The position numbers and the translations under genes were made by a program. Positions 55,219-64,000 of a stretch of DNA of 64,000 nt are shown here, piece by piece. Location of the stretch: contig NZ_JACIBC010000001.1 of the NCBI RefSeq assembly GCF_014195095.1, positions 1,031,572 through 1,095,571 of the forward strand. The letters run 5' to 3'. Every line of letters starts with the position of its first letter. Position 1 is the first letter of the stretch. The notes beneath the pieces were generated by a model. The model saw only the letters and a list, made by a program, of their open reading frames with translations. It searched no databases and was not told the origin of the DNA. The DNA is from Rhizobium sp. BK602 (GTDB lineage: Bacteria; Pseudomonadota; Alphaproteobacteria; Rhizobiales; Rhizobiaceae).

Positions 55219-55348
55219 TGTCCTCTTCCTTTTTCTTTTCCGGGTGCAATCGGCAAACAAAATGAAGACCGCATGCCCTCCCCGAGGGAAAACCTGCGGT
55301 CCGGTGAATATCCGGCCGGCGACCAGGGGTCATCGGCCGGAAACCTGC

Positions 55349-55711
55349 TTAGAAGGACAGACCGCCTTCGCGGGCTGCTTCAGCCAGAGCCTTGATGCGG
55401 CCGTGGTAGATGAAGGCGCCGCGATCGAACACGACTTCCTTGACGCCGGCCTTGGAGGCGCGCTCGGCGACGAGCTTGCCAACGAGGGCTGCGGCTGCGG
55501 TGTCGGCACCGGTCTTCAGAGAACCGCGCAGATCCTTGTCGAGGGTGGAGGCGGACGCAAGCGTCTTGCCGGCCACATCATCGATGACCTGGGCGTAGAT
55601 GTTCTTCGACGAGCGATGAACCGACAGGCGCGGACGGCCATTGGCCACCGACTTGAGTTGACGACGCACGCGGTTGGCACGACGTGCAAGTGCTTCTTTC
55701 CTGCTAGCCAT
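55349..55711 (-). CDS. rplR: 50S ribosomal protein L18
   Basis: A 120-residue 5S-rRNA-binding protein. [31 protein letters not shown] and the C-terminal [24 protein letters not shown] are L18 hallmarks. Lies 12 bases after rplF; 130 bases separate it from rpsE. Confidence 0.97.
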   Translation of the reverse strand: MASRKEALARRANRVRRQLKSVANGRPRLSVHRSSKNIYAQVIDDVAGKTLASASTLDKDLRGSLKTGADTAAAALVGKLVAERASKAGVKEVVFDRGAFIYHGRIKALAEAAREGGLSF

Positions 55712-55723
55712 TTCGCGTGATCC

Positions 55724-56257
55724 TTACTTCTTCTTGCCTTCTTTGCGGACGATCCGCTCGCCGGCATACTTAACACCCTTGCCTTTGTAGGGCTCGGGAC
55801 CGCGATATTCGCGGATTTCAGCTGCAACCTGGCCGACCTGCTGCTTGTTGATGCCGGTGACGACGATTTCCGTCGGCTTCGGCACAGCAATGGTGATGCC
55901 CTGCGGCGGCTCGTAAATCACGTCGTGGCTGAAGCCGAGCGCGAGCTGCAGGTTCTTGCCCTGCATGGCGGCACGGTAGCCGACGCCGTTGATTTCGAGC
56001 TTGCGCTCGTAGCCATCCTTAACACCCTTCAGGATGTTCTCGATCATCGTGCGGGACATGCCCCACTTCGAACGAGCGTCCTTGGAGTTGCTAAGCGGCG
56101 TAACGACGATTGCGTTATCTTCCAGCTTGAGACCGATTTCGTCGTTAGCAACGAAAAACAGTTCGCCCTTGGGGCCCTTGGCAGTCACCTTCTGGCCATC
56201 AACCGTGGCCGTGATTCCTGCAGGTACCTGAACGGGCTTTTTACCGATACGAGACAT
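55724..56257 (-). CDS. rplF: 50S ribosomal protein L6
   Basis: A 177-residue protein near the factor-binding site. [14 protein letters not shown] and the C-terminal [15 protein letters not shown] are conserved L6 segments; two similar alpha/beta domains. Between rpsH and rplR. Confidence 0.98.
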   Translation of the reverse strand: MSRIGKKPVQVPAGITATVDGQKVTAKGPKGELFFVANDEIGLKLEDNAIVVTPLSNSKDARSKWGMSRTMIENILKGVKDGYERKLEINGVGYRAAMQGKNLQLALGFSHDVIYEPPQGITIAVPKPTEIVVTGINKQQVGQVAAEIREYRGPEPYKGKGVKYAGERIVRKEGKKK

Positions 56258-56298
56258 TTTTCAAACCTGTCTGTTTCGAAGGAGATCCATGCTCGATC

Positions 56299-56697
56299 TT
56301 AGAAGACCGAGCAAAGAACCTCGCCACCAACATTCTGTTCACGAGCCTGGTGATCAGCCATCACACCCTTCGGAGTCGAAAGGATGATGATACCGAGACC
56401 GTTCGCGACCTGCGGAATGGACTTGACCGAGACATAAACTCGGCGGCCCGGCTTGGACACACGGCCGATCTCGCGGATCACCGATGCGCCTTCATAGTAC
56501 TTGAGTTCGATGCTGAGCTCAGACTTGCCGTTGCCGAAATCGACGACGGAATAGCCACGGATGTAGCCTTCAGCCTGGAGAACATCGAGAACACGCGCAC
56601 GGAGCTTGGACGCAGGCGTCGAAACCGACGACTTGCGGCGCGAAGCGCCATTGCGGATGCGGGTGAGCATATCGCCCAAAGGATCAGTCATGGTCAT
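56299..56697 (-). CDS. rpsH: 30S ribosomal protein S8
   Basis: A 132-residue primary 16S-rRNA-binding protein and, in E. coli, the translational repressor of the spc operon. [13 protein letters not shown] at the start and the C-terminal [16 protein letters not shown] are diagnostic. Confidence 0.98.
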   Translation of the reverse strand: MTMTDPLGDMLTRIRNGASRRKSSVSTPASKLRARVLDVLQAEGYIRGYSVVDFGNGKSELSIELKYYEGASVIREIGRVSKPGRRVYVSVKSIPQVANGLGIIILSTPKGVMADHQAREQNVGGEVLCSVF

Positions 56698-56709
56698 CTA
56701 ATCTGCTCC

Positions 56710-57015
56710 TTACCAGCTCGACTTGACGATGCCCGGCACCTTGCCGAGATTGCCGAGTTCACGCAGCGCGATACGCGACATGCGCAGTTTGCGGTAATAG
56801 GCGCGCGGACGGCCAGATACTTCGCAACGGTTGCGAATACGGGTCTTCGATCCATCGCGCGGGAGCGATGCCAGCTTCAGGGTGGCCTTGAACCGGTCTT
56901 CGATCGAGAGAGACTGGTTCATGATGATTGCCTTCAGGGCAGCGCGCTTCGCGGCCTGGTTGGCAACCGTATTGCGGCGGCGCTTGTTCTTTTCAACTGC
57001 GCTTGTCTTCGCCAT
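56710..57015 (-). CDS. rpsN: 30S ribosomal protein S14 (zinc-free form)
   Basis: A 101-residue S14 of the long form without the C-x-x-C zinc motif. [25 protein letters not shown] at 60-86 is conserved. It sits between rplE and rpsH, 12 bases from rpsH. Confidence 0.98.
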   Translation of the reverse strand: MAKTSAVEKNKRRRNTVANQAAKRAALKAIIMNQSLSIEDRFKATLKLASLPRDGSKTRIRNRCEVSGRPRAYYRKLRMSRIALRELGNLGKVPGIVKSSW

Positions 57016-57048
57016 ATCAGGGTTCCTTTTCTACGCTCGTCGTTACGG

Positions 57049-57606
57049 TTATTGACGGAACGGGAAGTTGAACTCTTTCAGAAGAGCCCGTGCTTCGTCG
57101 TCGGTCGTCGCCGTCGTGCAAACGATGATGTCCATGCCCCACATCTGATCAACCTTGTCGTAGTTGATCTCAGGGAACACAATGTGCTCCTTGATGCCCA
57201 TGGCGAAATTGCCACGACCGTCAAAGCTCTTCGGGTTCAGGCCGCGGAAGTCGCGAACGCGCGGGAGCGCGATGTTGACCAGACGATCCAGGAACTCATA
57301 CATGCGGGCGCCGCGCAGCGTCACCTTGGCGCCGATCGGCATATTTTCGCGGACCTTGAAGCCAGCGATGGAGTTGCGCGCGCGGGTGATGACCGGCTTC
57401 TGGCCGGCGATCGCTGCGAGGTCTGCGGCAGCAACGGTCGGCTTCTTCGAATCAGCCGTCGCTTCGCCAACGCCCATGTTGATCACGATCTTGTCCAGCT
57501 TCGGGATCTGCATTTCGTTGGGGTAGGAGAACTTCTCCTGCATCGCCGCGCGAATGCGGGCAACATATTCCTTCTTGAGCCGCGGCTCGTACTTTACCTC
57601 AGCCAT
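57049..57606 (-). CDS. rplE: 50S ribosomal protein L5
   Basis: A 185-residue 5S-rRNA-associated protein. [31 protein letters not shown] and [10 protein letters not shown] are conserved. The start overlaps the rplX end by eight bases. Confidence 0.98.
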   Translation of the reverse strand: MAEVKYEPRLKKEYVARIRAAMQEKFSYPNEMQIPKLDKIVINMGVGEATADSKKPTVAAADLAAIAGQKPVITRARNSIAGFKVRENMPIGAKVTLRGARMYEFLDRLVNIALPRVRDFRGLNPKSFDGRGNFAMGIKEHIVFPEINYDKVDQMWGMDIIVCTTATTDDEARALLKEFNFPFRQ

Positions 57607-57907
57607 CGATCACTTCTCCCGAGGTCTTGGCCACGCGGACCTTCTTGCCGTCTACAACCTTGAAACCGACGCGGGTCGGCTTGCCGTCCTTGTCGACGAT
57701 CGCAATGTTGGACAGGTGAAGCGGGGCTTCCTTGCTGATGATGCCGGCTTCCTGGTTCTGCGTCTGGCGCTGGTGGCGCTTGATGACGTTGACGCCACGA
57801 ACGACCGCGCGGTCTTCCTTCGGCAGCACTTGAATGACTTCGCCGGTGCGGCCCTTGTCCTTACCGGTCAATACGACGACCTTGTCGCCCTTACGGATCT
57901 TCTGCAT
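57599..57907 (-). CDS. rplX: 50S ribosomal protein L24
   Basis: A 102-residue KOW-domain protein that initiates large-subunit assembly. [22 protein letters not shown] near the start is the KOW motif. Eleven bases after rplN. Confidence 0.98.
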   Translation of the reverse strand: MQKIRKGDKVVVLTGKDKGRTGEVIQVLPKEDRAVVRGVNVIKRHQRQTQNQEAGIISKEAPLHLSNIAIVDKDGKPTRVGFKVVDGKKVRVAKTSGEVIDG

Positions 57908-57918
57908 CGCTCCGCTCC

Positions 57919-58287
57919 TTACAGTACTTCTGGAGCCAGCGAGATGATCTTCATGTGGTTCTTGGCGCGAAGTTCGCGCGGAACCGGTCCGAAGATACGG
58001 GTGCCGATCGGCTCTTTCTTGTTGTCGATGAGGACTGCTGCGTTGGTATCGAAGCGGATGACGCTGCCATCCGGACGACGGATGTCCTTGGCGGTACGAA
58101 CAACAACCGCCTTCATCACATCACCCTTCTTCACACGGCCGCGCGGGATAGCTTCCTTGATCGAAACGACGATAACGTCGCCGATCGAGGCATACTTGCG
58201 CTTCGAGCCGCCCAGCACCTTGATGCACATGACACGACGTGCGCCGGAATTATCCGCCACGTCGAGGTTTGTTTGCATCTGAATCAT
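57919..58287 (-). CDS. rplN: 50S ribosomal protein L14
   Basis: A 122-residue intersubunit-bridge protein. [25 protein letters not shown] is the L14 signature start, and [10 protein letters not shown] is near the end. First gene of the spc part, 225 bases after rpsQ across a terminator-like hairpin. Confidence 0.98.
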   Translation of the reverse strand: MIQMQTNLDVADNSGARRVMCIKVLGGSKRKYASIGDVIVVSIKEAIPRGRVKKGDVMKAVVVRTAKDIRRPDGSVIRFDTNAAVLIDNKKEPIGTRIFGPVPRELRAKNHMKIISLAPEVL

Positions 58288-58422
58288 GTCAGGTCGCCTT
58301 CTTGTTGTTACCGGAATGGTTGGGCTGAACAGCCCCCTACCCCGGCTTATGGACTAGTGTCTTGTCTGATTTTACCGGCGCCCGGGACCACCAGGGTCGC
58401 CTTCGCCGGCCATCAATAAAGC

Positions 58423-58449
58423 AAAAGAACGCCCGTTCTCGAGCGTCCT
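58423..58449 (-). terminator. Terminator-like hairpin between rpsQ and rplN
   Basis: On the minus strand AGGACGCTC pairs with GGGCGTTCT (two G-T wobbles) around GAGAAC, followed by a short T run. It lies about 65 bases after rpsQ and separates the S10-type genes from the spc-type genes. These blocks are normally adjacent. Confidence 0.6.
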
Positions 58450-58512
58450 GCTTCCAAGCTCGTGCTTCATACAGATATTTCGCCCAAGCGCAAGGGCCTG
58501 AGCGAAATTCTG

Positions 58513-58752
58513 TTACTTGGACTGGGCGGAAACGACCGTCCAGGTCTTGTCCTTGGAGATCGGCGCGCATTCCTCGATGGAAACGACGTCGCCGACCTTG
58601 TACTGATTGTTTTCGTCGTGAGCCTTGTACTTCTTGGAACGACGAACGGTCTTCTGGAGCAGCGGGTGAGCGAAACGACGCTCAACGCGGACAACTACCG
58701 TCTTCTCGTTCTTGTCGCTGACCACGACGCCCTGCAGAATGCGCTTCGGCAT
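58513..58752 (-). CDS. rpsQ: 30S ribosomal protein S17
   Basis: A 79-residue OB-fold primary rRNA-binding protein. [20 protein letters not shown] and [18 protein letters not shown] are diagnostic. Last gene of the S10 block here. Confidence 0.98.
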   Translation of the reverse strand: MPKRILQGVVVSDKNEKTVVVRVERRFAHPLLQKTVRRSKKYKAHDENNQYKVGDVVSIEECAPISKDKTWTVVSAQSK

Positions 58753-58764
58753 GTTATTCTTCCT

Positions 58765-58965
58765 TTAAGCCTTTGCTTCTGCCGCCTTCTGGCGGGCAAT
58801 GGTTTTCACGCGAGCGATGTCCTTGCGAACTTCGTTGATGCGCGAGGACTTCTCAAGCTGGCCGGTCGCCTTCTGAAAGCGCAGGTTGAACTGCTCCTTC
58901 TTCAGCTTGGCAAGCTCGTCCTTGAGTTGGTCGGCGCTCAGGGCGCGAACATCTGCGGCTTTCAT
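58765..58965 (-). CDS. rpmC: 50S ribosomal protein L29
   Basis: A 66-residue helical protein at the tunnel exit. [25 protein letters not shown] is the L29 signature. Between rplP and rpsQ with gaps of 11 and 12 bases. Confidence 0.97.
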   Translation of the reverse strand: MKAADVRALSADQLKDELAKLKKEQFNLRFQKATGQLEKSSRINEVRKDIARVKTIARQKAAEAKA

Positions 58966-58976
58966 GAGCTTCTTCC

Positions 58977-59390
58977 TTACTCTGCAATGCGCTGAACGAA
59001 GCGCGTCTTGACCGAGAGCTTGGCGGAGCCGAGGCGCAGAGCCTCACGAGCGATTTCTTCGCTCACACCGTCGATCTCGAACATCATGCGGCCGGGCTTG
59101 ACCTTGCATGCCCAGTATTCGACGGAACCCTTACCTTTACCCATACGGACTTCGGTCGGCTTTGCCGTCACCGGAACATCCGGGAAAACACGGATCCATA
59201 CACGGCCGGCGCGCTTCATGTAGCGCGTGATCGCGCGGCGAGCCGCTTCGATTTCGCGAGCGTTGACGCGGTTAGGTTCCTGCGCCTTCAGACCGAATTC
59301 GCCGAAAGCCAGATCAGAACCGCCCTTGGCGACGCCCTTGATGCGACCCTTGAACTGCTTACGGTACTTCGTACGCTTTGGTTGCAACAT
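58977..59390 (-). CDS. rplP: 50S ribosomal protein L16
   Basis: A 137-residue protein close to the peptidyl-transferase centre. [26 protein letters not shown] and [11 protein letters not shown] are conserved. Between rpsC and rpmC. Confidence 0.98.
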   Translation of the reverse strand: MLQPKRTKYRKQFKGRIKGVAKGGSDLAFGEFGLKAQEPNRVNAREIEAARRAITRYMKRAGRVWIRVFPDVPVTAKPTEVRMGKGKGSVEYWACKVKPGRMMFEIDGVSEEIAREALRLGSAKLSVKTRFVQRIAE

Positions 59391-59426
59391 TTTCTTATTC
59401 TCCGAACTTATCTGCCACGTACGCTA

Positions 59427-60152
59427 TCAAGCGTTGTCGCGGCGGCGGTCTCTATCGCGATCGCGGCTAGCCGGACCCTGGGCGTCGCCTTCGAGCGCGC
59501 GGCGTTCGGAGGCCATCGGATCGTGCTCAAGGATTTCGCCCTTGAAGATCCAGACCTTGATGCCGCAGATGCCGAATGCGGTTTCTGCTTCTGCCGTACC
59601 GTAGTCGATGTCGGCGCGCAGCGTATGCAGCGGCACGCGACCTTCGCGATACCATTCCGTACGCGCGATTTCAGCACCACCGAGACGGCCGGCGCAGGTG
59701 ATCTTGATGCCTTCGGCGCCAAGACGCATCGCGGACTGAACGGCGCGCTTCATGGCGCGACGGAAAGCAACACGGCGCTCGAGCTGCTGAGCGATCGACT
59801 GGGCAACCAGCGTCGCGTCGATTTCCGGCTTGCGAACTTCAACGATGTTGAGGTGCGTTTCGGAATTCGTCATGTCCGACAGCTTCTTGCGGAGCTTGTC
59901 GATGTCAGCGCCCTTCTTGCCGATGATCAGGCCCGGACGAGCCGAGTGGATCGTGACGCGGCACTTCTTGTGCGGGCGCTCGATGACCACCTTGGAGATA
60001 CCTGCCTGCTTCAGTTCGTTCATGACGAACTTGCGCATCTTCAGGTCTTCGTGGAGAAGCTGGCCATACTCGGCATTGTCCGCGAACCAGCGGCTATCCC
60101 AGGTACGGTTGATGCCAAGACGAAAACCGATTGGATTGATTTTCTGACCCAT
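59427..60152 (-). CDS. rpsC: 30S ribosomal protein S3
   Basis: A 241-residue KH-domain protein at the mRNA entry site. [25 protein letters not shown] (KH loop) and [10 protein letters not shown] are diagnostic. The C-terminus ends in a run of Arg/Asp (R-D-R-D-R-R-R-D), an alphaproteobacterial extension. Its start overlaps the rplV stop by one base. Confidence 0.98.
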   Translation of the reverse strand: MGQKINPIGFRLGINRTWDSRWFADNAEYGQLLHEDLKMRKFVMNELKQAGISKVVIERPHKKCRVTIHSARPGLIIGKKGADIDKLRKKLSDMTNSETHLNIVEVRKPEIDATLVAQSIAQQLERRVAFRRAMKRAVQSAMRLGAEGIKITCAGRLGGAEIARTEWYREGRVPLHTLRADIDYGTAEAETAFGICGIKVWIFKGEILEHDPMASERRALEGDAQGPASRDRDRDRRRDNA

Positions 60153-60541
60153 TATGCGGCCTCCTCTTGAGCTTCCACTTCGCGAACGACGATCGTCAGA
60201 TGAGCGAAGGGACGTTCGATACGCGATGCGCGGCCACGGCCACGAGCGTGGAAACGCTTCATGACGATGGACTTGCCGACGTAAGCTTCCGCCACGACCA
60301 GCGAGTCAACGTCGAGATCGTGGTTGTTTTCTGCGTTGGCGATCGCGGATTCGAGCGTCTTCTTCACGGCGCCAGCAATACGCTTGCGCGAGAATTCCAG
60401 CTCTGCGAGCGCGCGGTCAACCTTCTTGCCGCGGATCGAAGCCGCGACCAGGTTGAGCTTCTGCGGGCTGACACGGAGCGTGCGCGCAACTGCCTGCGCC
60501 TCATTGTCCTTCAGCCGGCGTTCGGTTTTTGCCTTGCCCAT
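60152..60541 (-). CDS. rplV: 50S ribosomal protein L22
   Basis: A 129-residue tunnel protein. [19 protein letters not shown] and the hairpin [14 protein letters not shown], which contacts the exit tunnel and macrolides, are visible. Two bases after rpsS. Confidence 0.98.
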   Translation of the reverse strand: MGKAKTERRLKDNEAQAVARTLRVSPQKLNLVAASIRGKKVDRALAELEFSRKRIAGAVKKTLESAIANAENNHDLDVDSLVVAEAYVGKSIVMKRFHARGRGRASRIERPFAHLTIVVREVEAQEEAA

Positions 60542-60543
60542 TG

Positions 60544-60822
60544 TTACTTCCTCTTCGCCTTCTTGTCCGCACCGTGACCATAATAGGTACGGGTCGGGGC
60601 GAACTCGCCGAACTTGTGTCCGACCATGTCTTCATTGACGCTGACCGGAATGTGCTTGCTGCCGTTGTAGACACCAAAGGTGAGGCCAACGAACTGCGGC
60701 ATGATGGTAGAGCGACGGCTCCACATCTTGATTACTTCGCTACGTCCGCCTTCGCGCACCTTCTCAGCCTTCTTGAGAAGATAGCCGTCAACAAACGGAC
60801 CTTTCCATACTGAACGAGCCAC
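60544..60822 (-). CDS. rpsS: 30S ribosomal protein S19
   Basis: A 92-residue small-subunit head protein. [25 protein letters not shown] and [13 protein letters not shown] are conserved. Between rplB and rplV. Confidence 0.98.
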   Translation of the reverse strand: MARSVWKGPFVDGYLLKKAEKVREGGRSEVIKMWSRRSTIMPQFVGLTFGVYNGSKHIPVSVNEDMVGHKFGEFAPTRTYYGHGADKKAKRK

Positions 60823-60837
60823 TTGAGACTTCCTCTC

Positions 60838-61674
60838 TTACTTCTTGCGCTGATGGCGCGAGCGCATGATCATCTTGTCGGTCGACTTGTTCGACCGCGT
60901 ACGCTTGCCCTTGGTCGGCTTGCCCCACGGGGTCACCGGATGGCGACCACCGGAGGTGCGGCCTTCACCACCGCCGTGCGGGTGGTCGACAGGGTTCATG
61001 ACAACACCGCGGTTATGCGGCTTCTTGCCACGCCAACGCGAACGACCGGCCTTGCCATCGTTGATGTTGCCGTGATCCGGGTTGGAAACCGCGCCGATCG
61101 TGGCCAGGCAGGTGCCATGCACGAGGCGCTGTTCGCCCGAGTTCAGGCGAAGGATCGCCATGCCCTGGTCACGACCAACGAGCTGGGCGTAGGAACCGGC
61201 GGAGCGAGCGATCTGACCGCCCTTGCCCGGCTTCATTTCCACATTGTGGATGATGGAGCCGACCGGGATGAACTGAAGCGGCATGGTGTTGCCCGGCTTC
61301 ACGTCCACGGCCTTGTCCGAAGCGATGACCTTGTCGCCCGAAGCAAGACGCTGCGGAGCGAGGATGTAGGCCTGCTCGCCGTCCGTATACGTCACCAGAG
61401 CGATGTAAGCGGTACGGTTCGGATCGTATTCGATACGCTCGACAGTCGCCTCGACGTCGAACTTGCGACGCTTGAAGTCGACCAGACGATAGCTGCGCTT
61501 GTGACCGCCACCCTGGAAACGCACGGTGATACGGCCGGTGTTGTTGCGGCCGCCCTTGGAGGTCAGGCCTTCCGTCAGCGCCTTGACCGGCTTGCCCTTG
61601 TAGAGCGAGGACCGGTCGACGATGACCAGCTGACGCTGGCTCGGGGTCGTCGGATTGAATGTTTTCAATGCCAT
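60838..61674 (-). CDS. rplB: 50S ribosomal protein L2
   Basis: A 278-residue protein needed for subunit joining and peptidyl transfer. [19 protein letters not shown] and [13 protein letters not shown] are the family hallmarks; the histidine in the latter block is the functional one. Confidence 0.98.
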   Translation of the reverse strand: MALKTFNPTTPSQRQLVIVDRSSLYKGKPVKALTEGLTSKGGRNNTGRITVRFQGGGHKRSYRLVDFKRRKFDVEATVERIEYDPNRTAYIALVTYTDGEQAYILAPQRLASGDKVIASDKAVDVKPGNTMPLQFIPVGSIIHNVEMKPGKGGQIARSAGSYAQLVGRDQGMAILRLNSGEQRLVHGTCLATIGAVSNPDHGNINDGKAGRSRWRGKKPHNRGVVMNPVDHPHGGGEGRTSGGRHPVTPWGKPTKGKRTRSNKSTDKMIMRSRHQRKK

Positions 61675-61685
61675 TTTCTTATTCC

Positions 61686-61979
61686 TCAGAGACCGGTGGA
61701 GACGTCGATCGACTGGCCTTCGGCGAGCGTCACAACAGCCTTCTTCACGTCCTTCTGCTTGCCGACGAGACCTTTAAATCGCTTGGTCTTGCCCTTGCGC
61801 AGCAGAGTGTTGACGGCCGTGACCTTGACGCCGAACAGCGCTTCGACGGCAGCCTTGATTTCAGGCTTCGTCGCGGTCTTGGCAACGTTGAAAACAACCT
61901 GGTTGTTATCCGAAACCAGCGTGGACTTTTCGGTGATCGCAGGAGAAACGATCACATCGTAATGGCGAAGATCCGTCAC
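61686..61979 (-). CDS. rplW: 50S ribosomal protein L23
   Basis: A 97-residue tunnel-exit protein and docking site for SRP and trigger factor. [14 protein letters not shown] and [24 protein letters not shown] are diagnostic. The start overlaps the rplD stop by four bases. Confidence 0.98.
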   Translation of the reverse strand: MTDLRHYDVIVSPAITEKSTLVSDNNQVVFNVAKTATKPEIKAAVEALFGVKVTAVNTLLRKGKTKRFKGLVGKQKDVKKAVVTLAEGQSIDVSTGL

Positions 61980-62596
61980 TTGAATCGCTCCTCTAGAGCT
62001 TCAACTGCAGCCTTGGACAGCACGAGCTTGCCGCGACGCAGGATGTCGTAAACGTTGATGCCCTGGATCGGCAGAACATCGATGTTCGGGATGTTCTGGG
62101 CCGCGAGCTTGAAGTTGTTGTCGAGCTCGGCACCACCGATGAAGAGCGCGTTGGTCAGGCCGAGCGTCTCGAAGGTGCTGGCCAGAGCCTTGGTCTTTGC
62201 ATCGGCTGCAACCAGGCTGTCGATGACGATGACGTCTTCGGACTTCAGCTTGGCCGACAGAGCGTGACGCAGGCCGAGGGCGCGAACCTTCTTCGGCAGG
62301 TCATGCTCGTGGCTGCGGGCAACCGGGCCGTGAGCCTTACCACCGCCGCGGAACTGCGGAGCGCGAGCCGAATGGTGACGGGCGCGGCCCGTACCCTTCT
62401 GCTTGTACATCTTGGCGCCGGTGCGCGCTACGTCCGCGCGGCCCTTTGCCTGGTGCGTGCCCTGCTGCTTCTTGGCAAGCTGCCAGCGAATGACGCGGGC
62501 AAGAATGTCTTCACGCGGCTCAAGGCCGAAAATCGCATCAGAAAGGGAAACCTTCCCGGCGTCTTTTCCCTCGAGGGTCTTGACGTTCAATTCCAT
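61976..62596 (-). CDS. rplD: 50S ribosomal protein L4
   Basis: A 206-residue tunnel protein; in E. coli it also represses the S10 operon. [23 protein letters not shown] is the conserved loop. Start at 62596 (M-E-L-N-V-K-T-L); the frame is open 27 codons upstream through the end of rplC but those are not L4-like. Confidence 0.97.
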   Translation of the reverse strand: MELNVKTLEGKDAGKVSLSDAIFGLEPREDILARVIRWQLAKKQQGTHQAKGRADVARTGAKMYKQKGTGRARHHSARAPQFRGGGKAHGPVARSHEHDLPKKVRALGLRHALSAKLKSEDVIVIDSLVAADAKTKALASTFETLGLTNALFIGGAELDNNFKLAAQNIPNIDVLPIQGINVYDILRRGKLVLSKAAVEALEERFK

Positions 62597-62609
62597 TGGT
62601 TTGGCTCCC

Positions 62610-63251
62610 TTACTTCGCGGCCGACTTGACGGCATCGCGCACGATGATCCAGGCACCCTTGGAGCCGGGAACAGCACCCTTGACGAGGATCAGACCGCGA
62701 TCTTCGTCGGTCGATACCACTTCGAGGTTCTGCGTCGTGACGCGCGTCTGGCCCATGTGACCAGCCATCTTCTTGTTCTTGAACACCTTGCCCGGGTCCT
62801 GGCGCGAGCCGGTCGAACCGTGCGAACGGTGCGAAACCGACACACCGTGCGTGGCGCGCAGACCGCCGAAGCCGTGGCGCTTGATAGCGCCGGCAAAGCC
62901 CTTACCGATCGTCGTGCCGGTCACGTCGACGAGCTGGCCCGCCGTGAAGTGAGCGGCCTTAAGCTCGGTGCCGATTTCCAGCAGGTTGTCGTCCGTAACG
63001 CGGAATTCGACAAGCTTGGCCTTCGGTTCAACGCTGGCAACGGCGAAATGACCGCGAAGGGCCTTCGTCGTGTTCTTGACTTTCGCCTGGCCGGCACCGA
63101 GCTGAACTGCGGTGTAGCCATTCTTTTCAACTGTGCGCTGGGCTACGACCTGGCAGCCATCCAAACGCAATACGGTTACCGGGACATGCTCGCCGGCGTC
63201 GTTATAGACGCGGGTCATTCCCACCTTTTGTGCAATCACACCTGAACGCAT
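62610..63251 (-). CDS. rplC: 50S ribosomal protein L3
   Basis: A 213-residue protein near the peptidyl-transferase centre. [41 protein letters not shown] and V-K-G-A-V-P-G are conserved. The start at 63251 is preferred over an in-frame one six codons upstream because it matches the family. Confidence 0.97.
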   Translation of the reverse strand: MRSGVIAQKVGMTRVYNDAGEHVPVTVLRLDGCQVVAQRTVEKNGYTAVQLGAGQAKVKNTTKALRGHFAVASVEPKAKLVEFRVTDDNLLEIGTELKAAHFTAGQLVDVTGTTIGKGFAGAIKRHGFGGLRATHGVSVSHRSHGSTGSRQDPGKVFKNKKMAGHMGQTRVTTQNLEVVSTDEDRGLILVKGAVPGSKGAWIIVRDAVKSAAK

Positions 63252-63288
63252 CGGTTCAATCCTTCTCACTCAGCTCGAGAACCAGGTC

Positions 63289-63597
63289 TCAGAGCTTGAT
63301 CTCAACATCGACACCAGCGGCGAGATCGAGCTTCATCAGCGCGTCTACCGTCTGCGGGGTCGGGTCAACGATGTCGAGGAGGCGCTTATGCGTGCGCATC
63401 TCGAACTGCTCGCGGCTCTTCTTGTCGATGTGCGGGGACCGGTTAACCGTAAACTTCTCGATACGAGTCGGAAGCGGAACGGGGCCCCGGACGCTAGCAC
63501 CGGTGCGCTTCGCCGTCGACACGATCTCGCGCGTGGAAGCATCGAGAATCCGGTGATCGAACGCCTTCAGGCGAATGCGGATATTTTGGCCGTTCAT
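63289..63597 (-). CDS. rpsJ: 30S ribosomal protein S10
   Basis: A 102-residue protein shared between the ribosome and NusB-dependent antitermination complexes. [19 protein letters not shown] and [13 protein letters not shown] are hallmarks. First gene of the S10 block after the gap from tuf. Confidence 0.98.
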   Translation of the reverse strand: MNGQNIRIRLKAFDHRILDASTREIVSTAKRTGASVRGPVPLPTRIEKFTVNRSPHIDKKSREQFEMRTHKRLLDIVDPTPQTVDALMKLDLAAGVDVEIKL

Positions 63598-63906
63598 TCG
63601 ACGTTATCCTTGTGTTTGTTATCTCGCGTGCCTCAAAAAAGCGGCACGGATTGTTCTGTTTCCTAAGGCGGACCACCGGTTTCAAAGATCGAGAGGGACG
63701 CCGACGACGGCATCCCCATCCACTCTTTAGGCCTTTCGACCCACCTTATTGTTAATTTCACTGGCCACTTCGCTATGCGAAGCAGCGCGCAAATCGCGCT
63801 CGCGCGCCATTTGCAACATTTCCATGTCATAAGCAAGCGGCTAAAGCCGCTTGCATCATATTATTGTCATCGAATCGGCCACTCGGATGGAGCGGCCGCC
63901 TTCGAA
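63598..63906. other. 309-base stretch between tuf and rpsJ
   Basis: It holds a perfect hairpin GCAAGCGGC-TAAA-GCCGCTTGC (63833-63854), 50 bases after the tuf stop. No T run follows on the minus strand, so it may be a processing or weak termination site. A GC-rich imperfect hairpin lies at about 63782-63814. The rpsJ promoter is expected here. No protein-coding sequence seen. Confidence 0.5.
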
Positions 63907-64000
63907 TTACTCGACGATGGATGCGACGATGCCGGCGCCGACGGTGCGGCCGCCTTCGCGGATCGCGAAGCGCAGCTTTTCTTCCATCGCGATCGGCACG
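63907..64000 (-). CDS. tuf: Elongation factor Tu (C-terminal fragment)
   Basis: The last 30 codons and stop of EF-Tu lie in the window; the gene continues past the right edge. The residues [20 protein letters not shown] and A-G-I-V-A-S-I-V-E are the universal C-terminus of EF-Tu domain 3. EF-Tu delivers aminoacyl-tRNA to the ribosome. Its place before rpsJ is the common proteobacterial order. Confidence 0.97.

Overview
The window is a chromosomal segment of an alphaproteobacterium, most likely a member of the Rhizobiaceae (Rhizobium/Agrobacterium-like). The basis is the family mix (BA14K-like, HlyU-like, DUF1402, DUF1883 and PilZ proteins, a B12-dependent NrdJ ribonucleotide reductase), the high GC with GC-rich third codon positions, GC-rich palindromic intergenic elements of rhizobial type, and the S10-spc-alpha ribosomal order without rpmJ. 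I see no plasmid, phage, insertion sequence or CRISPR signature. Layout. 1-13.5 kb is mixed metabolism and stress: the start of an endonuclease/exonuclease/phosphatase gene, PilZ, a periplasmic cyclic-nucleotide phosphodiesterase/nucleotidase, a divergent LysR/azoreductase pair, a divergent TetR/SDR pair, OsmC-like, HlyU-like, threonine dehydratase, tRNA-Leu(UAA), BA14K-like, WrbA, a CinA-type domain protein, a tandem universal stress protein and xanthine phosphoribosyltransferase. 13.5-18.1 kb is nrdJ, preceded by a long leader with three NrdR-box-like palindromes. 18.4-26.3 kb holds a DUF2026-like protein, a divergent MerR/zinc-cadmium ATPase pair, DUF1402, a CNNM/CBS (CorC/HlyC) protein and an ABC-F ATPase. 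26.4-30.6 kb, on the minus strand, is a tightly overlapping four-gene membrane operon: a coiled-coil membrane protein, a membrane-anchored VWA-like protein, a MotA/ExbB-like protein with a long cytoplasmic tail, and a MotB/OmpA-like protein. I read it as an uncharacterised ion-driven trans-envelope machine; it is the best candidate for a new system here. 30.9-37.6 kb has a ketopantoate-reductase-like gene, three small proteins, a DapA-like protein lacking the Schiff-base lysine, a DUF1883 protein, the degQ/htrA-rarA pair and an LprI/DUF1311 protein. 37.8-48.9 kb has ilvD, msrPQ, a marR-aaeB-aaeX-aaeA efflux operon, DUF2809 and DUF817 membrane proteins, and an MFS/TetR pair bounded by imperfect copies of the rplQ 3' end. 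49.0-64.0 kb, entirely on the minus strand, is the ribosomal supercluster, transcribed tuf-rpsJ-rplC-rplD-rplW-rplB-rpsS-rplV-rpsC-rplP-rpmC-rpsQ / rplN-rplX-rplE-rpsN-rpsH-rplF-rplR-rpsE-rpmD-rplO / secY-adk / rpsM-rpsK-rpoA-rplQ. Terminator-like hairpins lie at two of the three internal gaps and after rplQ. Common theme: many accessory genes are regulator/effector pairs with visible operators between them (LysR-AzoR, TetR-SDR, MerR-P-type ATPase, TetR-MFS, MarR-Aae). The ribosomal block and the degQ-rarA pair form the conserved backbone into which the accessory material seems to have been placed.
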